Positions 23,852-37,136 are shown, counted from the stretch's first letter. The stretch is 64,000 nucleotides of DNA from Heterostelium multicystogenum (GCA_003667245.1 RCNN01000018.1:95668-159667), one strand, 5' to 3'. Program-made: numbers and translations. Notes: generated by a model not told the origin, from the letters alone.

Positions 23852-24152
23852 TAATATTAATCAAAGACTCTTCAGTCTATGGGTTTTATTGCTTGAATTA
23901 ATTTATACATAACTAATAATCATTGAATAGAATTATTTAAATAAAATTCTACATTTTTTTAAATACTGTAATATAAATTGTAACAATCAATTTAGAACCT
24001 GCATGGATTTGCAAGGCTTTAGATTATGGCTCTTTTATTTGAGTAGATTGTCAATTGTTTCTCCAAATGGATTTTTATGTCGGATTCTAATTGAAAATAT
24101 ATATATATATATATATATATATAAACAAACCAAAAGAATGCCAATAAATACT
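23852..24152. other. Convergent intergenic region
   Basis: About 300 bases between the ends of the Rac and DDX41 genes, containing both 3' untranslated regions and an AT microsatellite. Nothing else is recognised. Confidence 0.6.
24097..24122. repeat. (AT)n microsatellite
   Basis: About 13 uninterrupted AT dinucleotides in the 3' flank of the DDX41 gene, expected to vary in length between strains. Confidence 0.9.
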
Positions 24153-26042
<1,890 letters not shown>

Positions 26043-26376
26043 CTTTTACTTTGAACTAAGAAACAACAATATTAGAAGAGCAAAGTTGTAAATATGTATG
26101 TATTAAATATATATATCAAGGTGAACTTGTTGCTAATTACTAATTATTTAGTTCTAAAATAATAAACTAACTGATCCAAAAATGTCAGTTTCTGCAAATA
26201 ACTTTGTTGTTGTAATAAAATTCATGTACTAATGAAGATAGACATTTTGTTGAAATTTCAAGAGTCATTTTAAAATATGTACAGAAAGTTTTTATTAATT
26301 TTAATATATTATTCGGTGCATCGGTGCAAAGTTGACGATCGAATGGATTGTCATTTATCGTCTTTATCGGTTGAGT
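26043..26376. other. Intergenic
   Basis: About 330 bases holding the DDX41 promoter (minus strand, leader just above 26042) and the 3' end of the transporter gene. AT-rich; nothing else recognised. Confidence 0.6.
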
Positions 26377-27409
26377 TTATCGAAATTGATAATGCAATTG
26401 CAGGGGTGTTAGTACTTGTTGTTGTGTTGTTGTTGTGGTATTGTGATTGTTGATTTGTTTTGATGCTTCATATCGAATTTGGCTATACCATATTACACCT
26501 AATACAGCGACACCACATCCTAGTGCATTCAGTAGATTCACTTGATTTCTAAAAATGATGATCGATATCGTTATCGACAGGATTACTTTTGAGATTACCA
26601 GACACAGTGTAGGTCAGTGGCGATGTGTATTTGATGACGAGGAAAGTCGAGATGTTGAGGAGGAAAGCAATGCCACCGCTCACAAGCAGAATAACCAGTG
26701 GCTCCACTTCGCCATAATGAAGCCACTCGTCAGCCATGCTCGGCAGCTCATAGTAAAGTGCAACTGGAAGTCAACAGAGCCAGCGAGTATGGTGCCATGT
26801 AGTATAGCAAATTGATTGGGTTCAGCTGTTGTGTCAGTAACTGTCCTGAACACCACAGCAAAGATGGCCGAGATTACGCTGGACAAGAGCGAAGCATAGA
26901 ATCCAGTGTGGTTGTAGTTGACCTCGGAAAAAGACGCCAGACAGACGCCACCCACAATAGGAAGCATCGAAAGGTAAGTGGGCGCGCGAGAATCGTTTTG
27001 CGCATAAAGATGGTCTGTGTGATGACGGTAAAAAGTGGTACAGACGACTTGACAGTCTGCATGAAGCTAACAGGCAACCCATCGCAGACCTGACATTGCC
27101 CAGTACGATATTCGAAGCGAAAAGCACTGCTAGTGGGAGGATAGACCGCAGCTGTTCTTCAAGTGGTATATAAACACGCGGGACAATTTCAAACCAGTGG
27201 ATAGTGACCACCGAGCCTACACAGCACACTAGCATATGAACAGCAGTCAGCGACACTGGATAGTTGAAATGTAGACTTGCAAATATATATTTGTTCAATA
27301 TCAGCGTACTGATATTCAGAACGAACCACATAAAAAGCGAAAAGAATGCAATATTTCCATTTGATATCTGTAGTTTGAACAGCTTTTTACATGATATTGT
27401 GGTGAGCAT
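26377..27409 (-). CDS. Nucleotide-sugar/triose-phosphate translocator family (DMT/TPT) transporter
   Basis: About 340 residues with roughly ten hydrophobic segments, the size and pattern of the TPT branch of the drug/metabolite transporter superfamily. These proteins exchange phosphorylated sugars or nucleotide sugars across Golgi, ER or organelle membranes. Markers include FMWFVLNISTLILNKYIF at the start of TM1, PVSFMQTVKSSVPLFTVI and GFYASLLSSVISAIFAVV. The last helices read SPLTYTVSGNLKVI and LNALGCGVAVLGVIWYSQ, the usual TPT ending. The tail is short and Thr/Gln-rich. At least three frame breaks near 27110, 26990 and 26820 are bridged by conserved residues. Substrate cannot be read from the sequence. 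Confidence 0.82.
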
Positions 27410-28110
27410 CCTATAAGTATGTATATATATTTAATATATATATATATACAATGTATAATATTATATGTTGTTATTGTTGTTGTTGTTGGACCGACTAATG
27501 TACTAATTAATTTTTAATTCAAAATGCATAGAGTTGGAGTATTTCATATTAAAATAAGTAGTAGAATTCTGTTTGTTTAAGTGTTGATTGATTGTATGTG
27601 TTTTAAAAGATGCGAATAACACCAACCACTCAATCTAATCTGATAAATATTAAGTTTTGGTTGTGTTGATTAAATAAAAGGAATTTAAATGTGAAATTTC
27701 GTATTATGACGAAAAGCAAATGATGTAAAAGATTGAAAGATTAGATGAATGAAAAATCTTTATTGAATCATGACATTATTGATTTCTTATGTAAAATAAA
27801 TAATAATTAATAAATAATAATAGTTTAGATATAAGATGATGAATATTTTCGTTAGTGGGAATTTTGCCATTGATCAAATTAATATCAAGATAAGCAAAAT
27901 TTGATTCATAGCTACAACAAGAAAGTAGAAAGGAAATTTACTTAAGAAAAATCAATTGCAAATATCTTTTTGTAATCAAGTGCCTAAACAAAATCAAAAA
28001 AATAAACTAAACATAAAACAAAACAAAAAAAAAAAACGCCTCAATCAAACAACAAATGAATGATTTAATGTTTCTCATTTTTGAACTACATATTCTTTAA
28101 CATTTGTTAA
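27410..28110. other. Intergenic
   Basis: About 700 bases upstream of the transporter gene. It contains TGTTGT repeats (27469-27488), an ATATAT run just above the start codon and scattered A runs. No gene, RNA or mobile element recognised. Confidence 0.6.
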
Positions 28111-28345
28111 ATTATATTATTATTATGGAGATGAACGAGGAATCAATTCAAACAATAGCGGAATGGACCTTGATTTCCAATGGTGTAGAATTGATTTATA
28201 TGATAAAAATAGTAATAATTATTATGAAAGGTCGTTCTACTTGTTGTCCCTCGATCTCTTAGGTCAAAACCTGTTTAACCACTTTTGGTGGTTCAACATT
28301 CTCCCCAGATACACACTCAACCAAGATTTAGCAGATCCATTTTAA
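28111..28345 (+). other. Orphan open frame, possible exon
   Basis: A 78-codon open stretch with a protein-like composition (GDERGINSNNSGMDLDFQW ... WWFNILPRYTLNQDLADPF) but no clear start. It begins after an in-frame stop. A second open piece, YDKFPKMSLFYTITRLKSFVKG, follows an AG at about 28407 and could be a further exon. I do not recognise either piece, and the flanks are non-coding. It may be an eroded gene. Confidence 0.25.
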
Positions 28346-30310
28346 TTTTAATTTTTATTTTATTTCTGAAATCATAATAATAATGCAACACTCTGACGCT
28401 GACTTTAGGTACGATAAATTCCCAAAGATGAGTCTTTTTTACACTATCACTCGTTTAAAGAGCTTTGTGAAAGGTTTGATTTTTGATTTTGATTTTTTTT
28501 TTATTTTCCACTGTTGTTTTTAGGACGAAAATTAAATAACTCAAACCCAAGTTCACAATAATGGACCAATCTAGTTTTTATTTAATAATTATAATATTCT
28601 CAAAACACAATATTTCACAATTATAATTCTTTTCCAGCAACACAAATACAGAAAGATTTAAACAAATAATGTCATCATTATTGATTAATATTGTTGATTG
28701 TTGAAAGATCTTCTCTTCTGTGGATAAGCTAAGAAAGATAGAACAGCAGTAGATATTGATATTCATGTTTATAGTTTGATTGTTTATTATTAGTTAAATA
28801 ATGGAGTTTTATAAGTTTATGAATGATATTTTACAAAAGTATGTATATTACCAAATACCTTTTCTATTTTATTACTTTTCTTTCTTTGTTACTTTTATCC
28901 TACATCATTCGGATGCACCAGTTTGTAATTCAAGATATTATGATTATTATTACGATAATAGGATTGTACTTTTAATTCAACATTTGTTTATTTGAATGTC
29001 ACAGTCATTATAAGATCTCGATAGTAATACTCAAATTTATTATTACACAATTAAATTCGGGCAATGATTTTTTATTTTAACAGTTGGTTCATTCTAATAC
29101 TAAAATCCATACAAATTAAGTCATATCTTAACTATGCCCTTAATCACAACAGTCTCACTTACCATTCCTTACTTACTTTTCCTTATTCAGTTACAAGTGG
29201 TGCAGGTGAAGTGTACCAAAACAACAACTTGAAAAAACCAATTTATTACTGTTATTATTAAAATTAATCACATTGCTATTAAATGAAAAAATCATTTAAA
29301 AACATTAGATGAATTTGGTTGAAATTTAAATGAAAAATAATTCACATTAATAATATGTATGCATCTTTGCAATTAAAATAAATGATTTTTAAAAGAAAAT
29401 AAAAATTAGTTTCTAATTTCTAAACATGTTTTGAGGTGATGACCAATTTAGTTTATCGAATTTTGACATGCCGCATCTTTAAATGTTGACGCGATATGAA
29501 AAAAAGATTTAACCACAACTTGTGGGTTGTGTGATTAGACCACTATAAATATCGATAGACTCATAATCTGTAATCATCTTCATTTATCATCAAAAATTAT
29601 ATACTTACAAGTTAAGCACACCACTCAATAGCTAATTCTGTTCGATCAATTCACTCATCATACATTATATTCAGTCATTAACTTTACCTCACTTTATTAT
29701 AACATCTTTATTCAATCCAATATTTCATTATAATTTAAACAACAACAACACAATAGCATCAATAATAACACCACAACAATAACATCTACATTTACACTAA
29801 TTAACATTACATATTATTAAATCTATACAAACCTAAAATTTTGTTTTTAGATAAACTATCTAAATAGTAATTTAATCCAATAGTAACTATAATATTTGAC
29901 TTAAATTCAACTATCCACCTTTATAATAACAATTTTAAATAGTTAAGTTATCCGTTACCTTTAATTAATAACTTAAAACATCAACCACAAAACATACCAG
30001 TCGTCTCTCCACAAACAACGACCCAAAAAACAAAAAAAAAAAACAAACATAAATCAAAAATCCACAAACCTCATCAACAATCACCACAAATTATATATAT
30101 ATATTTGCATTTCCTTGACAAATACATTTTTTTCATTTTCATTTTTTAAAGTCAGTGGACCAAAATATTTCGAAACATCACCAAATCATAAACCCACATC
30201 CCTGCTTTTTACTAAACTTTGTCCGTGATTGCCTCCATCTATCTAAATCTGTTTTTTAATGTTTTTTTTGCACTACTCTTTGGTCTCTCTTTTCATCCAA
30301 TAGATAACTA
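28346..30310. other. Gene-poor intergenic region
   Basis: Nearly 2 kb of AT-rich sequence. It includes a possible DUSE box on the minus strand (29520-29528) and a TATA-like CTATAAATA near 29541 pointing toward the plus-strand gene at 30311. Small open frames at 28801-28995 and 29064-29261 look non-coding. The last few hundred bases are CAA/ACA-rich, as in long dictyostelid leaders. Confidence 0.5.
29520..29528 (-). promoter_or_regulatory. Exact DUSE-type element, minus strand
   Basis: TTGTGGGTT is the reverse complement of AACCCACAA, an exact match to AWCCCAYAA. About 60 bases further along the minus strand (about 29460-29410) a short region ends in the hairpin ATTAG-AAA-CTAAT followed by TTTTT, compatible with a small RNA and a Pol III stop. 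The structure is weaker than at 33.1 kb. Confidence 0.35.
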
Positions 30311-32040
30311 ATGAGCAACAATAGTTTTCTATTCGTCGACTCCTTCCTCTACCTCAGCCTCATCTGACACTAACTCTTCTATCTCCTCGTTCATCATCGA
30401 CTCCAACAATCTCTCTTTCGTCATTTTCGTCTACGTCGTCGTCGTCCTCTTCGTCCAACTCTTTCTTTCAGACGCACCACCACTCAAATAGCAACGTTGA
30501 AAGCAGCGGGTCCCGACACATCCTGAATCACACTAACAATCAAGTTGAATCTATTAGTAGCAACAACAGTGGGATTGACAACCCATCTGAAAGCAGCGAT
30601 CATCCATCTGGACAGCATCAGCGGCATCTGTTCAACGATCTAAAAAAATCAGATCCATAATTATCATCTACTACACCACCTCCACTATCACCAACAAACA
30701 ATTGGATTAACGACCTCCGGACATCCTTTGCCCAGCATATCGCCCATAGGATCTTCACATCATTTTTCAACATCACACCGGCAACCAGCAATACTACGAG
30801 TCAAACCGACACCAGCAGCAACAGCAGTTTCATCAGCGGCACAAGTGGCACAAGTGGTAGCAACACCAGCAGCAGTAACTTTCAATTAATGAGCGATACA
30901 GATGATAAACATCAGCAACAGCAGCGAAAACAGTGATCGTCGCATAGTATTGCAATCGGAGCCCGTCGGGAAGCATTCCTCGACCCACTTACCTGATCGA
31001 GGCTTTTGCCAATGTGCGAAGTGGAAAAATGCCTCAAGAGGCTCTCGACGAACTTTTTCAGCGCGCTTTGATGGATACAATACACAGTTTTTGAACAATC
31101 AGGATCCAAGGTAATAACGGATGGCGAGCAAATGAAACCTTCTTTCATTACATATTCCATCGATGGATCTGACCAACTGGTACGAGGCGGAACAAATATT
31201 GTTTTTTGCGATGGCCATTGTCGAGAGATGCCGTTCTCAGTGGAAAGAATTTACCGTTCCGTTACAAGCACTACGCACTCGAGTATTTTAATAGATGTCG
31301 TCCCCTCACTGATTATCCAATCAAGCAGCCTGTAATCTCTGCAAGCGCAATGTCACTTCTCTATCCAATACATAGCAGCATCCCCAATTACCCACGCGAG
31401 CAATTTATTGAGGAGATGCTAAATGAAGTCGAATACGACATTAGATCATCACTGAATGCTGGTGCCGCCGTTGTACAGATCGATGCAACAGAGGCAAGAC
31501 TCTCAATGAAACTTGACCCCAGTGGAACTCTTTTGAGAGAGTTTATCACTCTCAACAACCGTGTACTCTCAAGATTCACAGATGAAGAACTCAAGCGAAT
31601 TGGGTCCACAGCTGTCCGGGTGGTGATCAAGACAGCACCCATTCTGCAGATATAGAATACGAGCTGATCATACCTTCACCTCTTTCAACTAAATCTAACG
31701 CGATTCTATTTGGAGTTCAAATTGGAAAAGGAACAAAACCTCCATTCTCGAGTGTATAAAGCAACATATCAAGCCTCACCATCTAGTTTTTTTCGGTGTA
31801 ATCAATGTTTTGGACCCCAGAGTAGAGACTCCTGAAGAAGTCTGCAATACTATCATAGAGATTGCTAAATACATTCCAATTGAGCAGATTGGAACTACCG
31901 ACGATTGTGGATACTCTCCATTTGGCGATGATATGACCACCTCCAGAGAATTGGCATTTGCTAAGATAAAATCAAGAATTGAAGGCACCAAAATGGCAGA
32001 AGATTATTTCAATTCTCAGATAGCGACAACAGATATATGA
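30311..32040 (+). CDS. MetE-like (cobalamin-independent methionine synthase family) protein with Ser/Thr-rich N-terminus
   Basis: The ATG at 30311 opens a Ser/Thr/Asn-rich stretch of about 200 codons (SSTSSSSSSSSNSFFQTHHH...). It is followed by a domain of about 370 residues related to the MetE C-terminal barrel. Landmarks: PRPTYLIEAFANVRSGKM, VITDGEQMKPSFITYSIDG, a conserved VISASAMSLLYP and GAAVVQIDATEARLSMKLDP. The zinc-ligand pair H-x-C follows in VHSCPGGDQDSTHSAD, then GVINVLDPRVETPEEV and the third-ligand region TTDDCGYSPFGDD. The family transfers methyl groups to thiols; the single-domain form is common in bacteria and some fungi, and its substrate is usually unknown. The Ser-rich part joins the domain only after correction of several shifts and one TAA near 30658. 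It could therefore be a separate gene, but spacing and frame favour one. Confidence 0.68.
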
Positions 32041-33137
32041 TCAAAATCAAAACATGATATTTATTTTATCCAACAACAGTAGTACAATATAGAAACAAAC
32101 TAACAAACCAAACCAATCAAATTAACATTTTCAGATTATATTTATTTTATTCAACAACAGCCCAGTGCCAATCAATTATCAATTTAGTATATCAAAATAC
32201 AAAAATACATTTCTTAAACATTAAAAAACACAATCAAACCGGCAAATTCAATTATTTAAGAACATACCGAAAAACTCAACAACATCTAAGCTCACCAACA
32301 CAACGAAACTATGAAAAAGAAATGACAAATGTAATACTCATCCACCCATCCTAAAAGCCACCAGCAATATTGAAAAAGCATGATAGATACCTACTTGTAT
32401 TACCTACCATGACGAATGATTGCCATCTTTTCAACAAAATAAAATATAGAAATTTTTATTTTCATCATAATTCATACCAAATTAAGCCTCTACATTTTTC
32501 TTCTAAATGTCTGACCACCTCCACATTTTTTATCGGTTTGTTCATGATATCTAAAACGAAGATTCTAAATTCGTTGCGAATTTTGAAAATACTAAATTTA
32601 TTTCATTTTGGGAGGTCCAAAGCTGTCCCAGGGTAAGTTATCTAAGTGAAGATATGATATTTTGGAAATAAGATTTTGGAAATTGGGAAATCACAATGAT
32701 TGATACAATAACATTTCAAATAAACAATTGTTAATAATTTATGTTTTGAACTGGAGGGTCTTCTGATTTTTACTTATTCAAAAGAAATAAAATCTGAACC
32801 TTTTTTCTTCTCTAAATTATTTTCATTCAATTGAGCATTATTATCTTTAAAGAATCGAAAAAATAGGAAAAGTTTTGCTGTTTTACAACTATTTATTGTT
32901 TGTGAAAACATGAGTACCTTTCGATTGAAAGAAATAGAATTATGTTAATAGGTAATTATTTCCTAACAAACATAACTTATTGAACTTGAAAGAAGTCAAT
33001 ATTGTTTTATGAAAGTTTTGTAATGTTCACTGCTACATGAGTTAAACAATTCAAGTTAAGATTACAATTTTTATCTTTAATTTAATTAGGGGATTAAGGT
33101 TAATGATAACCTCACAAAAATGGTGAATGTGTCTTAA
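32041..33137. other. Intergenic, downstream of the MetE-like gene
   Basis: About 1.1 kb of AT-rich sequence. An 88-codon open frame at 32370-32636 has no recognisable domain. A small perfect hairpin, AGGTTA-ATGA-TAACCT, lies at 33097-33112, just beyond the candidate RNA at 33138-33200, and may belong to it. Confidence 0.5.
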
Positions 33138-33200
33138 TGACCAAAATCCAAGGATGTAGAATAGTAAAAGGCGATTCACATATGCTGTGAATTTTGGTCA
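33138..33200 (-). ncRNA. Candidate DUSE-driven small RNA (63 nt, class I-like layout)
   Basis: On the minus strand the sequence opens with TGACCAAAATTCA and closes with TGGATTTTGGTCA, which pair over 13 bp with one G-U. Inside the 5' arm a second hairpin, ATTCACA-GCATA-TGTGAAT, can form, leaving an 8-9 bp closing stem, one stem-loop and a single-stranded stretch of about 25 bases. Its 5' end lies 62-63 bases from a perfect DUSE box (33262-33270). Size (42-65 nt), closing end-to-end stem, single hairpin and DUSE spacing match the layout of Dictyostelium class I small RNAs. The conserved CCTTACAGCAA-type motif is not present as such; only CACAGCA occurs, in the hairpin. I therefore call it class I-like. 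Confidence 0.55.
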
Positions 33201-33817
33201 ACACGCTTGGTTTGATTGATCATACACACGAACCCTAAATCAACTCGGTAAAATTAAATTGTTATGGGTTTTAAAATTTTTAGTAAAAAATTTAATGAAC
33301 TGACAAAATTTTTTAATCAAGGTTTGTTACTCTGTAACAAACACTTTTTACCCAATAATCAATTATTATTTAATAGTTTTAACTATGAAATAGACTTTAT
33401 ATATTCAACTCAAACTTTTGATTTTGTAACAAACTATTATAATCATCATATACTAATATAGTATGATCTTAAAGATTAAAAATCAGTTTTATGTCACATT
33501 TTATAATTCACTTATAAACTTTGAGGCAACATAAGTTTTCAAGGTACCTCTGGTGTATTGTTGTTGTTGTTGTATCAAATACTATATTTATAGTTCTAAT
33601 GATATGAATTTAGATAAATATTAATTATATTTTCTCTTTCATTTCATATTATTATTAAATTAATAAAATTTTAAAATTATTGAGTTGATTTTATTTTATT
33701 TTTGTTTTTTTATTTTTGTTTTTTAAACGAACGAAACAATATTACTTTTGGTGATACATATTATTATATATATATCAATTTATATTTATTGATTGATTGA
33801 TAGGATCATTATTAGAA
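33201..33817. other. Intergenic, upstream of RCL1
   Basis: About 620 bases. It carries the minus-strand DUSE box at 33262-33270, a (TTG)n stretch near 33558-33572, and the A/T-rich leader of the RCL1 gene. The open frame at 33264-33461 is Phe/Asn-rich and unlikely to be coding. Confidence 0.5.
33262..33270 (-). promoter_or_regulatory. Perfect DUSE box
   Basis: TTATGGGTT, the reverse complement of AACCCATAA, fits the recalled DUSE consensus AWCCCAYAA at all nine positions. It sits 62-63 bases upstream of the folded 63-nt candidate RNA on the same strand. Confidence 0.55.
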
Positions 33818-35113
33818 ATGTTTGAAATTTCAAGGATCAAGTCAATTCAGACAGAGAATTGTTTGTTCAACTCTCAGCAGTAGACCAGTCAAGATTACAA
33901 AATATACGTGATGATCAGGAAAGACCTGGTCTGACAGATTACGAAGTGTCGTTCTTGCGTCTACTCGATAAGATTACAAACGGTACAAAGATCGACATCA
34001 ACGGTACAGGTACACAACTCACATATATCCAGGAGTGCTGATCGGTGGTAAGATCCAACACGACTGTCCATTGTCACGTGGTATCGGATATTTCGTTGAG
34101 GCACTCATATGCTTGGCACCCTTCTCAAAGATACCATTGGACATAACATTGACTGGAATTACAAATAACGATTTAGATTTAACTGTATGTAATGCTATCT
34201 TTTCTAGTAGTGCTTGATAGTCAATGGTTGCTAACTTACTCAATCAAACTGCTTAGATTGATACAATTAGAACTACAACTTTACCTATTGTCAGAAAGTT
34301 TGGTATTGAAGAAGGATTGCATATAAAGATATTAAAGAGAGGTGCTCCACCAGGTGGAGGAGGTAGCGTTGTATTCAAGTGTCCAATAGTACAACAACTG
34401 AAACCAATTCAACTTTTGGATGAGGGTAAAATCAGAAGAATCAGAGTATTGCTTATGCTACACGTGTTTCTCCACAGATACCAAATCGTGTTTTGGACAC
34501 TGCCAAAGGTGTACTACTAAAGTTTACTCCGGATATCTATATTTCAGCTGATCATTATAAAGGTGGTGAATCAGGACAGTATGTATTCAATTCCATTCAA
34601 ATGCAGCTTTGCATTGTTCATTAACGTCGATCATTCCGCCCAACCTAATAGATCACCAGGTTTTGGATTAACATTGGTCGCAGAGACAACAACTGGATGC
34701 TGTATTTCAGCAGAGTGTATGGGCGCACCTGGAGAGTCCACCAGAGGATTTGGGTGAGAGAACAGCAAACTTTTTATTGGAGGAGATACTCAACGGTGGA
34801 TGTATAGATAGTAACAATCAAAGTTTAGCATTGTTGTTCATGGTTTTGTGTCCAGAGGATATTTCAAAGGTTAAACTTGGTAAATTGACACCATACACGT
34901 AAGTATTTTTAGCTGTTATTTGGCATAACCGTTATTACAATGCCCCAACACATCCTAACATTGCCATCATATGATTGTAGTATCGATTTTATTAGAAACA
35001 TTAAGGAATTCTTTGGAACAGTATTTAAGATTGAAACAGACGATGATTCTAAAACAATTACATTTACATGTCTTGGTATTGGATTTAAGAATATGGCAAG
35101 AAAGACTTTCTAA
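33818..35113 (+). CDS. rcl1: RNA 3'-terminal phosphate cyclase-like protein RCL1
   Basis: About 370 residues, the same length as human RCL1, in three or four exons. It acts in the nucleolar U3 snoRNP/Bms1 complex, where it supports early cleavage of pre-18S rRNA. Diagnostic stretches in order: FRQRIVCSTLSSRPVKI, LLDKITNGTKIDINGTGTQL and HDCPLSRGIGYFVEALICLAPF. These are followed by LKRGAPPGGGGSVVFKCP, GKIRRIRG, SPGFGLTLVAETTTG and LLEEILNGGCIDSNNQSLALL. It lacks the catalytic His context of true cyclases and is closer to RCL1 throughout. Introns interrupt after DLTV (34181) and GESGQ (34578), and near 34899. Several one-base shifts occur: extra T after the ATG, extra A near 33897, and missing bases near 34029 and 34445. 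Confidence 0.9.
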
Positions 35114-35274
35114 TTACAATGGTTATATTTGTAAAACCATATCAAATAAAGCGTCAAATATATACAACACCAATCAGTTATTATCTTGAGAAGGTTATTT
35201 TATATCAATGGAATAAAGTTAATGATAATTTTATTACTATTATTATTATTACTTTTACTATTATAATTTTGTTA

Positions 35275-35737
35275 TTATTCTTGTTTAGTTGTTTTTTGAT
35301 CTGGTTGAATGACGTTTCCAACTACTTCGTAACGTTCACCAAAGAATGATTTCCCAGTGGTTGAGTGTATCTTTCTCCTCTTGAGTGAGACCGGATATGT
35401 CCAATTGATTGAGGTGTGATTTATCGAGACTGCTCTTTGCAAGACAGATGGTACCATCGTGACCGGCAAGTACACAGTAGGCACCACCTGGACCATATAC
35501 AGAGCGCTTCATTGATACATCATAGATCTTTCCTTTAATGGCTACAAATACTGGATTGGTTTCATCGACACCAGTGAATTTAGCCAACTCCTCCAGAGTG
35601 TAGTCACGTTTCTCATATACAGGCTTTGGACGACGTACAACAGGAGGTGGTGCTGGTGGGAACCAAATTGACTTTATCAAGTAAATAATAACACAAATCA
35701 ACAGTGCCCAGATAACTTCTTCAGGTACATCCAACAT
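35275..35737 (-). CDS. Membrane-associated progesterone receptor (MAPR) / cytochrome b5-like heme-binding protein
   Basis: About 153 residues. An N-terminal hydrophobic segment (VIWALLICVIIYLIKSIWF) acts as a membrane anchor, followed by a Pro/Arg linker and a cytochrome b5-like fold. Markers: YTLEELAKFTGVDE, VFVAIKGKIYDVSMKRSVYGPGGAYCVLAGHDGTICLA and the closing NHWE...FFGERYEVVG. The YGPGG..Y..LAG.D core and the conserved Tyr residues are MAPR hallmarks (heme held by Tyr). Animal and yeast relatives bind heme and support P450 enzymes and sterol metabolism in the ER. The last 25 residues lie in another frame because of one extra A near 35348. It is convergent with RCL1, with about 160 bases between stops. 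Confidence 0.87.
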
Positions 35738-35988
35738 CTTTATAACTTGCTAGCTCACACTTTGACAAATCAATAAATAAATAAATACACAGAAATAAAT
35801 AAATAAATACTAAACAAATGTTATAAAAATAAGAATAATAAATAGGTAGACAGACAGAGAAAAAAAAAAAAACAAAAAACAATAAAAGATCAAAATTAAA
35901 AAATTTAAGATCATTTTGAAAATTACTCATGATTACATGTTTGTCTTGTCTTGTTTTTGTTGAGGTTTTAATAATAATAATTGGTTAT
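35738..35988. other. Short intergenic region
   Basis: About 250 bases with (AAAT)n-like repeats in the leader of the minus-strand MAPR gene and an A-run near 35860. Contains the promoter of MAPR and the 3' end of the TatD gene; nothing else seen. Confidence 0.5.
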
Positions 35989-37136
35989 TAAATCCCGTAG
36001 AGCATAGATGTGTTGATTCTGCATTGGGTGAGTACTTCTTCAAGTGGCAACTCTTTTACTCCTGCTATTACGTTGGCTATTTGTGGAATGTGGCCAGAGT
36101 GGGCAATCTGACCTCGGAATGGCATTGGGGTCATGTATGGGCCATCTGTCTCGAGAAGTATACGGTCAATGGCACTACGGAGACAGAGTCTCGGATTGAT
36201 TCGGAGTTATTGAACGATATGCACCCGGTGAATCCAATGTAGAGGTTGGGGAAGTGTTCGAGAAGTGCAAGCGCAAATTCTATATTTTGAGGTGAAACAA
36301 TGGATGTGAATCTTCCAGTCTTTGGGGAGATTCTCTTTGAGTAGTCGCAGTGTGTCTTCTTCTGCTTCTCTTGAGTGAATGACTAATGGTTTGTTGCATC
36401 TGACGGCGGCCTGCAGCTGTCTGGTGAAGGCAGTCAGCTGCGCAGGACGTGCTGATTTGTTGTAGAAATAGTCGAGTCCGCACTCACCCCAAGCGACAAC
36501 CTTGGGATTGGACATACGCTGTACAAGTTTGGCTTCAATATCGTCGTTGTATTCCGATGCGTTGTGGTGGGTGCACACCATAGGCTGCAAAGATCTTATC
36601 GAAAGAATAAGCATGTCTGTATATTCCAACGAGACTGGATCGCAGCAGACCTGCACAAGACACTCAAATTGAGGTGGGTAGTGAGCAGCAGCAAACTGTG
36701 GGAACTGGTCGAGAGTCATGTTCATTCTCATCATGATTTGGTCGACATGCACGTGAGTGTCGACATATTTCGAATCGGCCGGCATATCTACGACCTGAGG
36801 AGTAGTATACTTGTACTTTGACACCTCATTCTTGTTGCCTTTTGATACAGGTTTCTTTTCTTGTTGCTGTTGTGGTTTTTGTTGTTTAGACTGTTGTGGT
36901 TTTTGTTGTCTTGGTTGTCTTGGTTGCTCTGGCTGTTCACAGCAACCTTTTCCACCAGTTGAAGTAGTCGATGTTGAGCTCATGTTTCTGCGAAGATGAC
37001 AGTGATGAGAAGATAGTGAAGCTAGCTGTACAGACGATGTAATATTATAGTTTATACGGTGTATCTTGTTGATGTTATGATTGAGTAATGATGAGTTTAC
37101 AAGTCTATTTGTGTGATACAATATATTTCGAATCAT
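35989..37136 (-). CDS. TatD-family metal-dependent deoxyribonuclease
   Basis: About 380 residues. The TatD barrel begins at YVDTHVHVDQI (the metal-binding HxH pair). Other metal ligands lie in WGECGLDYFYN, LVIHSREAEEDTL, IHCFTS and LLETDGPYMTPMPFRG, and the protein ends LTQCRINTSMLYGI. TatD enzymes are 3'-5' exonucleases or endonucleases acting in DNA repair and apoptotic DNA degradation. The N-terminal ~50 residues (MIRNILYHTNRLVNSSLLNHNINKIHR) are basic, free of acidic residues and helix-prone, like a mitochondrial presequence. An internal Met-Ser-Ser start follows, before a Gln/Pro/Lys-rich spacer (QKPQQSKQQKPQQQQEKKP), so a cytosolic form is conceivable. Two frame breaks, near 36295 and 36190-36230, are bridged by conserved motifs. 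Confidence 0.88.

Noticed and set aside
32370..32636. 88-codon plus-strand open frame in the gap after the MetE-like gene
   Set aside because: Phe/Lys/Ser-rich, no domain, composition like the non-coding flanks.
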